Shown here: positions 51,663 to 61,000 of the stretch, in pieces | Layout: every line of letters begins with the position of its first letter | How positions within the stretch are numbered: the first letter of the stretch is position 1 | NCBI RefSeq assembly: GCF_003634705.1 | Contig: NZ_RBWU01000002.1 | Span: 992,001-1,056,000, forward strand | Origin: Actinomadura pelletieri DSM 43383 | GTDB taxonomy: Bacteria; Actinomycetota; Actinomycetes; Streptosporangiales; Streptosporangiaceae | Direction of reading: 5' to 3' | Length of the DNA: 64,000 nt | Position numbers and translations under genes: made by a program | The notes under the pieces: generated by a model | Database searches by the model: none | What the model was told of the DNA's origin: nothing | What the model saw: only the letters and a program-made list of their open reading frames with translations

Positions 51663-52831
51663 CACAGATCCTGGTCGATTCCGAGCGCACGCAGGAACGT
51701 GCGGAACTTCGCGGTCGTCTCGGCCAACTCCGCCTCGGGGTCCGAACCGGCGACGATCCCGGCGCCCGCGTAGCCGCGGATCTCGTTCGGCGCCACCTCC
51801 GCGCAGCGGATCGCGATCGCCCACTCGCCGTCGCCGGAGGCGTCCGTCCAGCCGACCGCCCCGCTGTAGAAGCCGCGGTTGAACGACTCCAGCTCCCCGA
51901 TGGCCTTGCGGGCCGGCTCACGCGGGGTGCCGCAGACGGCGGGCGTGGGATGCAGGACCGCCGCGAGCTGGACGGACGCGATGTCGGGGTCGATGATCCG
52001 GCCCTGGATCCGGGTCGACAGATGCCACATCGTCGGCGTCCGCGACAACGACGGCTCGTCCGGGACCTCCAGGTCGCGGCAGTACTGCCGCAGGCCCTCG
52101 GCGACGGCGTCCACCACCACGGCGTGCTCGTGCCGCTCCTTCTCCGAGGCGAGCAGTGCCTCTCCGACGCGGGCGTCGACCTCCGGGTCGGGGTCGCGGG
52201 GCGCGGACCCGGCGAGCGGGTTGGCCGTGACGACGCTTCCGGTGCGCTGGACGAGCAGTTCCGGGCTGGCCCCGAGCAGCGTGTGACCCCGCAGCAGGTC
52301 GACCGCGAAGACGTAGCCGGTGGGGTTGCCGTGCGCCAGGCGGTGCAGCATCGCGGGCACGTCGGCCCGGACGACGTCGTCGAGGTGGAAGGCGCGGGCG
52401 AGCACGACCTTGCGGAGCGTTCCTTCGTCCAGCCGGTCGAGGGCCGCGGCGACGCTCCGCTTGTACGCCTCAGGGGAGGGCGCGTGTCGCAGCGACCCGA
52501 ACTCGACGGGCGGCTTGCCCGAGGGCGGGCCCGTCCAGGACGGTCCCGTCCAGTGCACGGACTGCGGGACGAGCAGCCGGGCGGGCGTCGTCGGCTGGAA
52601 CGGCAGCGCGCCCACCACGATCGGACGAGGCTGCCCCGCCGCCCGCGCCTGTGCCAGCGTCTCCCGCACCCGACGCGTGAGCGTCTCGACGGGGTTGCCG
52701 ACGTTGCAGGTGGGCACGGTGGCGGCGGTGCCGCGCGCGAGGATCGTGTGCCCGGGGGAACGGAAGAAGAAGGCGTCGCCGGGCCGGTAGTCGCTGAGGA
52801 GGTCGGCGTGGGGCTCGGTGAGGATCGTCAA
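51662..52831 (-). CDS. entC: Isochorismate synthase
   Basis: This 389-residue chorismate-utilising enzyme converts chorismate to isochorismate. It has [20 protein letters not shown], the catalytic [10 protein letters not shown] and the Mg-binding [17 protein letters not shown] segment. A TTG start at 52831 ([12 protein letters not shown]) with CGGAG nine bases upstream gives the usual family length; longer in-frame extensions run antisense into the preceding gene and look non-coding. It lies 19 bp after the dehydrogenase gene. Confidence 0.92.
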   Translation of the reverse strand: MTILTEPHADLLSDYRPGDAFFFRSPGHTILARGTAATVPTCNVGNPVETLTRRVRETLAQARAAGQPRPIVVGALPFQPTTPARLLVPQSVHWTGPSWTGPPSGKPPVEFGSLRHAPSPEAYKRSVAAALDRLDEGTLRKVVLARAFHLDDVVRADVPAMLHRLAHGNPTGYVFAVDLLRGHTLLGASPELLVQRTGSVVTANPLAGSAPRDPDPEVDARVGEALLASEKERHEHAVVVDAVAEGLRQYCRDLEVPDEPSLSRTPTMWHLSTRIQGRIIDPDIASVQLAAVLHPTPAVCGTPREPARKAIGELESFNRGFYSGAVGWTDASGDGEWAIAIRCAEVAPNEIRGYAGAGIVAGSDPEAELAETTAKFRTFLRALGIDQDL

Positions 52832-52850
52832 GGGGATCGGCTCCGGGTGT

Positions 52851-53609
52851 TCAGGCGCGCAGGGTGGCGCCGCCGTCGACGTACAGCTCGTGCATGGTGA
52901 TGTGGCGGGCCCGCTCGGACAGCAGGAAGAGCACCGCGTCGGCGATGTCGGCGGGTTCGGCGACACGGCCGAGCGGGATGCCGGTGCGGAACGCGGCGGC
53001 GTCCCCCGCGATGACGTCGCCGGCGCCGAGGGCGCGCAGCATGGGGGTGTCGGTCGAGCCCGGCGAGACGATGTTGCAGCGCACCCCGTGGGGTGCCATC
53101 TCCAGGCCGAGGCAGCGGGTGAAGTGGGCGGCGGCGGCCTTGGACGCCGCGTAGGCGGCCATGCCCCCGCGGGGGACGCCGCCCGCGTTGGAGCCGACGG
53201 TGACGATGGCGCCGCGGCGGCGTCCCCTCATCCGGCGGGCCGCCGCGCGGGAGACGACGAACACGCCGGTCACGTTGACCGCGAAGGTCGCGGCCCAGTC
53301 GGCGTCGGTGGTGTCCAGGACGGTCGCCGGACGCAGCAGCCCGGCGACGTTGACGACCTCGGTGACGGCCCCGAGCTCCGCCTCGATCTTGTCGAAGGCG
53401 GTCTCGACCGCGGGCGCGTCGCCGACGTCGACGGTGTGCGCGGTAACGTTCAGCCCCTGTTCGCCGGTCCGTTCGACGAGGCCGCGCAGACCCTCCTCGT
53501 CGAGGTCGAGCGCGGTCACGCGTTGGCCGGATCCGGCCAACGCCTCGACGATCGCGGCGCCGATTCCACCGGCACCGCCGGTCACCACCGCAACACCTTC
53601 GCGTCTCAT
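52851..53609 (-). CDS. entA: 2,3-Dihydro-2,3-dihydroxybenzoate dehydrogenase (SDR)
   Basis: This 252-residue short-chain dehydrogenase has the cofactor motif [13 protein letters not shown], the catalytic Tyr and Lys in YAASK and the C-terminal [10 protein letters not shown]. It oxidises the dihydrodiol to 2,3-dihydroxybenzoate using NAD+. It is the first gene of the leftward operon (A-C-E-B), starts at an ATG after AGGACG, and has iron-box-like repeats 15-50 bp before its start. Assignment as EntA rather than a generic SDR rests on operon position and family-like sequence. Confidence 0.93.
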   Translation of the reverse strand: MRREGVAVVTGGAGGIGAAIVEALAGSGQRVTALDLDEEGLRGLVERTGEQGLNVTAHTVDVGDAPAVETAFDKIEAELGAVTEVVNVAGLLRPATVLDTTDADWAATFAVNVTGVFVVSRAAARRMRGRRRGAIVTVGSNAGGVPRGGMAAYAASKAAAAHFTRCLGLEMAPHGVRCNIVSPGSTDTPMLRALGAGDVIAGDAAAFRTGIPLGRVAEPADIADAVLFLLSERARHITMHELYVDGGATLRA

Positions 53610-53623
53610 CGTCGTCCTCTGAA

Positions 53624-53657
53624 TTAGGCCTACCTAAGTTAGGCAAGCCTTGCCTAT
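53624..53657 (-). promoter_or_regulatory. Iron-box-like repeats in front of the entA operon
   Basis: TTAGGCCTACCTAA (53624-53637) and TTAGGCAAGCCTTGCCTAT (53639-53657) resemble the DtxR/IdeR/DmdR consensus TTAGGTTAGGCTAACCTAA. They lie directly upstream of the entA start, so iron-loaded repressor would block the leftward DHB operon. Confidence 0.75.
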
Positions 53658-53712
53658 CGTTCAGAGATCGCACAACCCCCCTCGGGGGGCGGCGATCGCC
53701 CGACGGGCGGGC

Positions 53713-53759
53713 TTGACAGATCATGGAGCACCGCGCCATCTTAGGCAAGCCTAACCTAA
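53713..53759 (+). promoter_or_regulatory. Promoter with DtxR/IdeR iron box for the rightward siderophore operon
   Basis: TTAGGCAAGCCTAACCTAA (53741-53759) matches about 15 of 19 positions of the IdeR/DmdR box. A TTGACA at 53713-53718 is followed after 18 bp by CATCTT, so the box overlaps the -10 end of the likely promoter. The aryl carrier gene starts 24 bp further on. Iron repression is inferred from the match and position. Confidence 0.8.
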
Positions 53760-53783
53760 CTTGATCTTCCAAGGGAGTACAGC

Positions 53784-54014
53784 ATGGAGCGGACTCGGCT
53801 CACCCCGGACCGCATCCGCGCCGATGTGGCCGAGGTGCTGAGCGTGGGCCCGGGGGACGTCGCCGACGACGTCCCGCTCACCGACCACGGCATGGACTCG
53901 ATCCGGCTCATGACCCTCGTGGAGCGCTGGCGTGCCGAGGGCGCCGACATCGATCTCATGGACCTCGCGGAGCAACCGACGGTGGCCCGGTGGCTCACTC
54001 TGCTCGCCCGCTGA
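53784..54014 (+). CDS. Free-standing aryl carrier protein (ArCP)
   Basis: This 76-residue carrier protein has the phosphopantetheine site DHGMDSIRLM and helix pattern of the C-terminal ArCP domain of EntB/DhbB (VADDVPLTDHGMDSIRL, then WLTLLAR). It starts at an ATG after GGGAG. It replaces the carrier domain missing from the isochorismatase and should be loaded with DHB by the AMP ligase, then presented to the first condensation domain of the NRPS two genes downstream. Confidence 0.93.
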   Translation: MERTRLTPDRIRADVAEVLSVGPGDVADDVPLTDHGMDSIRLMTLVERWRAEGADIDLMDLAEQPTVARWLTLLAR

Positions 54015-54052
54015 CCCCCTGATAACCCCCTGAACCACTGCACGGGAGAATC

Positions 54053-55018
54053 ATGATCCACGTCCTTCGGAGATCACGGCCGCTGGTCGCCGTGGTCGCG
54101 GCCCTCGTCGCCGCGCTCACCCTCGCCGGATGCGGCGACTCCGACGACGCCGGCTCCGACGGGAAGGGAGCGTCCGCGGAGAAGCGGACGGTCCAGGCCA
54201 CCAACGGGTCCGTCACCGTCCCGGCGAACCCGAAGCGGATCGTGGCGATCAGCTACGCGGCGGGCGCCCTGCTGGACGTCGGCGTCGTCCCGATCGGCAC
54301 CACGAAGGTCGAGGAGCCGCTGGAGCTGACGCCCGAGCAGACGGCGCAGATCTCCAAGAGCACCGAGATCGGCGCGGGCGACCAGATCAACCTGGAGAAG
54401 GTGGCCGAGCTGCGGCCCGACCTGATCATCGTCGAGGGCGCCGACTTCGGCTGGCCGATCGACAAGCTCGGCAAGATCGCGCCGACGCTGTACTTCGAGG
54501 TCGCCAAGCCCAGCGAGCTGGTCGGCGCCGCCGAGAAGATCGCCCAGGCGGTGGGCAAGGAGGCCGAGCTCAAGCGGCTCAAGGACGCCTACACGGCCAA
54601 GATCGACCAGGTCAAGGGCGCCTACGCCGGACCGCTGAAGGACAACAGGTTCGCCCTGGTCTCGACCTACGGGGACGGCAAGTTCTACATCGGCACCCGC
54701 ACGTCCTGGATGGGGCAGGTGCTCCACTCCCTGGGCGCGGGCTTCGCCAAGGAGTCCGACCGGACCGACACCCACGAGAACGAGTACTCGCAGGAGAAGA
54801 TCTCCTCGCTCGCCGACGCCGACGTCGTGCTCATCGGCAACTCGGGCGGCAAGCTCAGCCCGGCGACCGAGGAGATGCTCGCCACGTCGCAGTGGAAGCT
54901 GCTGAAGGCCGCCAAGAAGAACCAGGTCCACGGCGTCAACTTCAGCTTCGCCGACCGTTACACGACGCTGACCGCCGTTCTCAGCCAGATCGAGACCCTC
55001 CTCAAGGGCCTGGGCTGA
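54053..55018 (+). CDS. Siderophore-binding lipoprotein (FepB/FecB type)
   Basis: This 321-residue class III solute-binding protein has a lipobox signal ([13 protein letters not shown]). The fold signature [20 protein letters not shown] and [12 protein letters not shown] are typical of ferric-siderophore receptors for FecCD-type importers. It sits between the ArCP gene and the NRPS gene, so it most likely binds the ferric form of the siderophore made here. The membrane permease and ATPase are not in the window. Confidence 0.93.
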   Translation: MIHVLRRSRPLVAVVAALVAALTLAGCGDSDDAGSDGKGASAEKRTVQATNGSVTVPANPKRIVAISYAAGALLDVGVVPIGTTKVEEPLELTPEQTAQISKSTEIGAGDQINLEKVAELRPDLIIVEGADFGWPIDKLGKIAPTLYFEVAKPSELVGAAEKIAQAVGKEAELKRLKDAYTAKIDQVKGAYAGPLKDNRFALVSTYGDGKFYIGTRTSWMGQVLHSLGAGFAKESDRTDTHENEYSQEKISSLADADVVLIGNSGGKLSPATEEMLATSQWKLLKAAKKNQVHGVNFSFADRYTTLTAVLSQIETLLKGLG

Positions 55019-55023
55019 CCGCG

Positions 55024-58000
55024 ATGTCCGACGCTTCTCACCTCGGGCTGACCGGAGCCCAGAAAGGGGTCTGGTACGCGCAGCGCATCGACCCCGCCCA
55101 TCCCGGCTTCAACGTCAGCCAGTACGTCGAGGTGCGAGGCCCGCTGGACACCGCCGCGTTCCGCGCGGCGGTCGTCCGGGCGCTCGGTGAGGCGGACGCG
55201 CTCGGCGTCCGCTTCACCGACGGCCCGCACGGCCCGTACCAGACCGTGGGCGCGGCCCCGGCCTGGCGGGTCGAGCTCGTCGATCTGCGCGGTGAGGCGG
55301 ACCCGTCCGCCGCCGCGCACCTGCGGATGCGGGCCGACCTCGCCCGGCCGGTCGACCCGTGCGGGGACGACCTCGGCGCGCAGGTGCTCTTCGTGCTGGG
55401 CCCGGACGAGCACCTCTGGTACCAGCGCTACCACCACCTGCTGATCGACGGGTACTCGGTGACGTTGATCACCCGGCGGGCGGCGGAGCTGTACACGGCC
55501 GCGGTCCGGGACGCGCAGCCGCCGCCGTGCCCGTTCCAGCCGCTGCGCGTGCTGCTGGCCGAGGAGGCCGCGTACACGGGATCGGCGGAGCAGGCCGCCG
55601 ACCGGGAGTTCTGGACGGCCTACCGGGGCGCGGCGCCCGATCCGGTGCCGCTGGCCGCCGTGCCGCGTCCCGCCGCGCACACGTTCCTGCGGGAACGGAT
55701 CGCGGCGCCCGAGGAGACGAACGCCGCCGTCCAGGCCGCCGCCAAGGCCTGCGGCGCCACCTGGGCGGAACTGGTGACCGCCGCGTTCGCCGCCTACAAC
55801 CACCGGATCACCGGCGCCGACGACGTCGTCATCGGCCTGCCGTTCATGGGACGGGTCGGCACCACGGCCGCCCGCGTGCCCGCGATGGTGGTCAACGTCC
55901 TGCCGCTCGTGGTCCCCGTCCGGCCCGGCGGGACTCCCGCCGGACTCGCCGGGGAGACCGCCGCGCAGATCGCGCGGGCGCGGACCCACCAGCGGTACCG
56001 CAGTGAAGACCTGCAACGCGACCTCGGGCTTGTGGGCTCCGACCGGAGGCTCACCGGCCCGACCCTCAACCTCAAGCCCTTCACCTACGAACTGCGGTTC
56101 GACGCCGCGACCGGCCACGCCTTCAACCTCGCCGCCGGTCCCGTGGACGACCTGGAGGTCAGCGTCTACCAGCGGGCCGGGGCGCTGACGTTCGAGTTCG
56201 ACGCCAACCCCGACGCGCACACGCCGGAGGCGCTGCGCGGGCACCGCGACCGCTTCCTGGGGTTCCTGCACGCCTTCGTGGCCGGGCACGACGCCCCGCT
56301 CGGCCGTCTCGACCTGGCCCTGCCGCACGAGCGGGCGCCGCTGACCGGGCCGCCGGCCGGCGCGGGCCACGACACGGGCCACGACACCGCGCCGGGCGAG
56401 CCGCTGACCCGGGTGTTCGAACGGCAGGCGGCCCGCACACCGGACGCGGTCGCGCTCGTCGCGGCGTCCGGGAGTCTGACCTTCCGCGAACTCGAAGCCC
56501 GCGCGAACCGGCTGGCGCGGCTCCTGCGCGCGCGGGGCGCCGGGCCGGAACGCGTCGTCGCGCTCGCGCTGCCCCGCGACGCCGATCTCGTCGTCGCGCT
56601 GCTCGCGGTGCTGAAGTCGGGCGCCGCGTACCTCGCCCTCGACCCCGAGCGGCCCGCCGCGCACACCGCCCAACTGGTGGACGAGACCGACCCGCTCTGC
56701 GTCATCTCGGACGGTTCCGTCCCGACACCCCCGGGCGTCACGGTCGTCCGGCCCGACGACGCCGCCGCGCACGGGCCGGACCCGCTGCCGGACGCGCCCG
56801 AGCCCGACCAGCTCGCGTACGTGCTGTACACGTCCGGGTCGACCGGACGGCCCAAGGGCGTCGAGGTCACCCATCGCGGCCTGGTCAACCTCTTCCACGA
56901 CCACCTCGGCACGGTCATGGCCGACGCCGCCGCCACCCTCCCGGACGGCGCGCGGCTGAGAGTCGCGCACACCTTCCAGTTCGCGTTCGATTCTTCGTGG
57001 GACTCCCTCCTCTACCTGTTCGCGGGCCACGAACTGCACCTGGTCGGGGACGCCGAACTCCGCGAACCTCTGACCCTGGCCACCCGCGGCAACGACGTCC
57101 TGGACGTCCCACCGGCGCTGGCGCTGGAACTCCTGGACGCGGGCCTGCTCGACGACCCGGCCCGGCGACCCCGGCTGCTGGTGTTCGGCGGGGACGCCGC
57201 CACCCCCGAGCTGTGGGCGCGACTCCGCGACACCCCGGACGTGCTCGCCCACAACTTCTACGGCCCCACCGAGTACACCGTGGACGCGCTCGGCGCCCGC
57301 GTCGCCGAGCATGAGCGTCCGTCCATCGGAACGCCGATCGCCGGCACCCGCGCCCAAGTGCTCGACGCGGCGCTGCGGCCCGTCCCGCCGGGCGGCGTCG
57401 GGGAGCTGTACCTGTCCGGCCCGGGGCTCGCGCGCGGGTACCGGGGCCGCTTCGCGCTGACGGCGGAGCGGTTCGTCGCCGACCCGTCCGGCGCACCCGG
57501 AGAGCGCATGTACCGGACGGGCGACCTGGTACGCCGCGCCGCCGACGGAACGCTGGAGTTCGCCGGACGCGCCGACCGGCAGGTGAAGATCCGGGGCCAT
57601 CGGGTCGAGCCCGGCGAGGTGGAGGCCGCGCTCACCGCCGAGCCCGGCGTCGCCCGAGCGCTCGCCGTGGCCCGCGACGGACGCCTCGTCGCCTACGTGG
57701 TCGGCGACGGCGAGCGACCCCTCGATCCCGCCGCGCTGCGGGACCGGGCCGCCGCGCTGCTGCCCGCCGCGTTCGTCCCCGCCGCCGTCGTCGTGCTGGA
57801 CGCGCTGCCGCTGACACCCGCGGGCAAGATCGATGTGGCGGCGCTGCCCGACCCGGAGTTCACCGCCACCGGACGCGCCCCGCGCACCGGGCGCGAGGAG
57901 GCGTTGTGCGACGTCTTCGCGGACGTCCTCGGCCTCGCGTCGGTCGGCGCCGACGACGACTTCTTCGCGCTCGGCGGCGACAGCATCTCCGCCATCCAGG

Positions 58001-61000
58001 CCGCGACCCGTGCCCGGCGCCGCGGCCTGCTGATCGCCGCCCGGGACGTGTTCGACCACAAGACCGCCGCCGCCGTCGCGTTCCACGCCACCACGGCGGA
58101 CGACCACGGCGAAGACGACGCCGCCGGAGCCGAGGACCGGTTCGGGCCGCTGCCGCTGCTGCCGATGGCCGCGTGGCTCCGCGACCTCGGCGGCCCCATC
58201 GGCCGCTACAGCCAGTCCGTGGTCGTGCCCGTCCCGCCGACGGTCGGGCCGGACCGCCTCGTCGCGGCGTTGCAGACGCTCGTCGACCACCATGACGCGC
58301 TCCGCCTGCGGGTCGGCGCCGACTGGACGGCCGAGATCATGCCGGTGGGCTCGGTCAAGGCCGCCTCGATGCTGTGGCGGGCCCCCGGGGCCCATGACTT
58401 GGACGCCGAGCTGGACGCCTCCGCCGACCGGCTCGACCCGGCGAGCGGCGTGGTCCTCCAGGCCGTGTGGTGCGGCGGGCGGCTCGGTCTGACCGTCCAC
58501 CATCTCGCGGTCGACGGGGTGTCCTGGCGGATCCTGCTGGCCGACCTCGCCGACGCGTTGGCGGGGGCGGCGCTCGCGCCGTCCGGCACGTCCCTGCGCC
58601 GCTGGGCGGCGCGGCTGGCGGCGCACCGCGACCCCGACGCCGTCCCGTTCTGGACGCGGATGCTCGGCGGCGCGGACCGGCCGCTCGGCGGACGGCCCCT
58701 CGACCGGGCCGTCGACACGGTCGGCGCCGCGCGCACCTTGCGCCGTTCCGTGCCCGCCGCGCTCACCACCGAGCTGCTCGGCCCGGTCCCGGCCCGGTTC
58801 CGCGCCGGGGTGAACGACGTGCTGCTCGCCGGGCTCGGCCTGGCCGTCGCGGCGCGCACCGGCCACGACGACATGACGATCCAGGTGGAGGGGCACGGGC
58901 GCGAGGAGACCTTCGGCGGCGGACGGCCCGCCGACCTCGGCCGCACGGTCGGCTGGCTCACCAGCGAATACCCCGTCCGGCTCGAACTCGCCGGGGCGGA
59001 CCCCGGTGAGGCGCTCAAGCGGGTCAAGGAGCGGCTGCGGGAACTGCCCGGCGGCGGGCTCGGCTTCGGCGTCGCCCGCCGCCTCGACCCGGTCGCCGGA
59101 CCCGAACTCGCGGCCCTGCCCGCGCCGCAGATCCTGTTCAACTACCTCGGCCGGTTCGCCGGGGCGGAGGAGGACGCCTTCACCGTCCGGACCGAACCGG
59201 CGATGCCCCTCGCGCACGCCCTGGAGATCAACGTCTTCGTCCACGAGACCGCGTCCGGGCCGGTGCTCGACGCGCACTGGACCTGGGCGCCGGGCGTCCT
59301 GGACGAGGCGGACGTCACCGCACTCGCCGACGCCTGGCACACCGCGCTGAGCGACCTCGCCGGGGCCACCGGCGGGCTGACCCCCTCGGACGTTCCGCTC
59401 GCCGCCCTCGACCGCGCCGGGCTCGACGCGCTGCTCGCCCGGTACCCCGACACGACGGACGTGCTGCCGCTGTCCCCGCTCCAGGAAGGGCTGCTGTTCC
59501 ACGCCGCGTACGCGCCGGACGAGGCCGACGTCTACACCTCGCTCGTCCATCTCGACCTGGCGGGCGACCTGGACGCCGCCGCCCTGCGCTCGGCCGTGTC
59601 GACCCTGCTGGCCAGGCATGACGGGCTCCGGGCCGGGTTCGTCCACGAGGGGCTCGACCGGCCGCTCCAGCTCGTCCCGGCGCACGCCGAGCCGGACTGG
59701 CGGGAGATCGACCTGTCCGAACTCACCGGGGCCGACCTCGCGGACCGGCTCACGGCGGTCGCGGACGAGGAGCTGGCGTTCCGGTTCGATCCGGCCCGGC
59801 CGCCGCTGCTGCGCTGCCTCCTCGTCCGGACGGGCCCGCACTCGCATCGCCTGCTCGTGACGAGCCACCACCTGATCATGGACGGCTGGTCCACGCCGAC
59901 GTTCCTGCGCGAGTTGATGGCCGCCTACCGTGGCGAGCCGCTGCCCGCCGCCGTCCCGTACCGCTCCTACCTGCGGTGGCTCGCGGGCCGGGACACGGCG
60001 ACGATGACGGCCGCCTGGCGGGACGCCCTCGCCGACCTGGACGGGCCGACGCTGCTCGCCCCGGACGCCGCCCGGACCGCGCCGGGGGAGGCCGCCGAGC
60101 TGACCTGCCCGCTGCCGGGCGCCGAGCTGACCGCGTACGCGCGCCGCCACGGGCTCACCCTGAACACCGTCCTGCAAGGGGTGTGGGCCCTGGTCCTCGG
60201 CTCCCTCACCGGACGGACCGACGTGGTGTTCGGCGCGACCGTCTCCGGGCGTCCGCCCGAACTCGACGGCGTCGAGGGAATGGTCGGGCTGTTCAGCAAC
60301 ACGGTTCCCGTGCGGGTCCGGCTCGACCCGGGGCTGCCGCTCCCGGAGGCGCTCGCCCGCCACCAGTCGGAGCAGGCCGCGCTCCTCGACCACGCCTATC
60401 TGGGGCTCGCGGAGATCCAGGCGGCGGCCGGGCCCGGCGGTGCCCTGTTCGACACGCTCCTGGTGTTCGAGAACTACCCGTCGAAGGACGACGCGTCCGG
60501 GGAAGGCGGGCCGCGCGTGACGGGGGTCGGCAACCGTGGCTACACCCACTACCCCCTCGCGCTGATGGTGTTGCCGGGTGACGACCCGAGGATCGTCCTG
60601 GAATACCGGCCCGACCTGCTGCCCGCCGCGACGGTCGAGGCGATCGCCGAACGCATCGGCTCCGTCGCCGCGCAACTCCTCGCCGACGACGGCCTCACCG
60701 CCGCCCGCGCCGACCTGCTCACCGCGCGGGAGCAGGCGGCCTTCGAGGCGGTGAACGCGACCGACCTCCCCGGGGACGTCCCGGACGTGCTGACCGCCTT
60801 CCACCGGCAGGTCGACGCCACCCCCGGCGAGATCGCGGTCGTCGCCGGGGCCGAGCGGCTGACGTTCGCCGAACTGGACGACCGCGCCGCCCGCCTCGCG
60901 ACCGTGCTGGCCCGGCGGGGCGCGGGACCGGAACGCATCGTCGCGCTGGCGCTGCCGCGCACCGCCGACCTGGTCGTCGCGCTGTTCGCCGTCCTGAAGA

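Noticed and set aside
51662..52966. Longer isochorismate synthase from an upstream start at 52966
   Set aside because: The extra 45 residues are Ser/Pro/Cys-rich, overlap the entA gene in another frame and exceed family length; the TTG at 52831 fits better.
49370..53609. Salicylate-type siderophore (mycobactin/yersiniabactin-like starter)
   Set aside because: The dehydrogenase and isochorismatase make DHB, and the ligase has Ser rather than Cys at the pocket position that separates DHB from salicylate enzymes.
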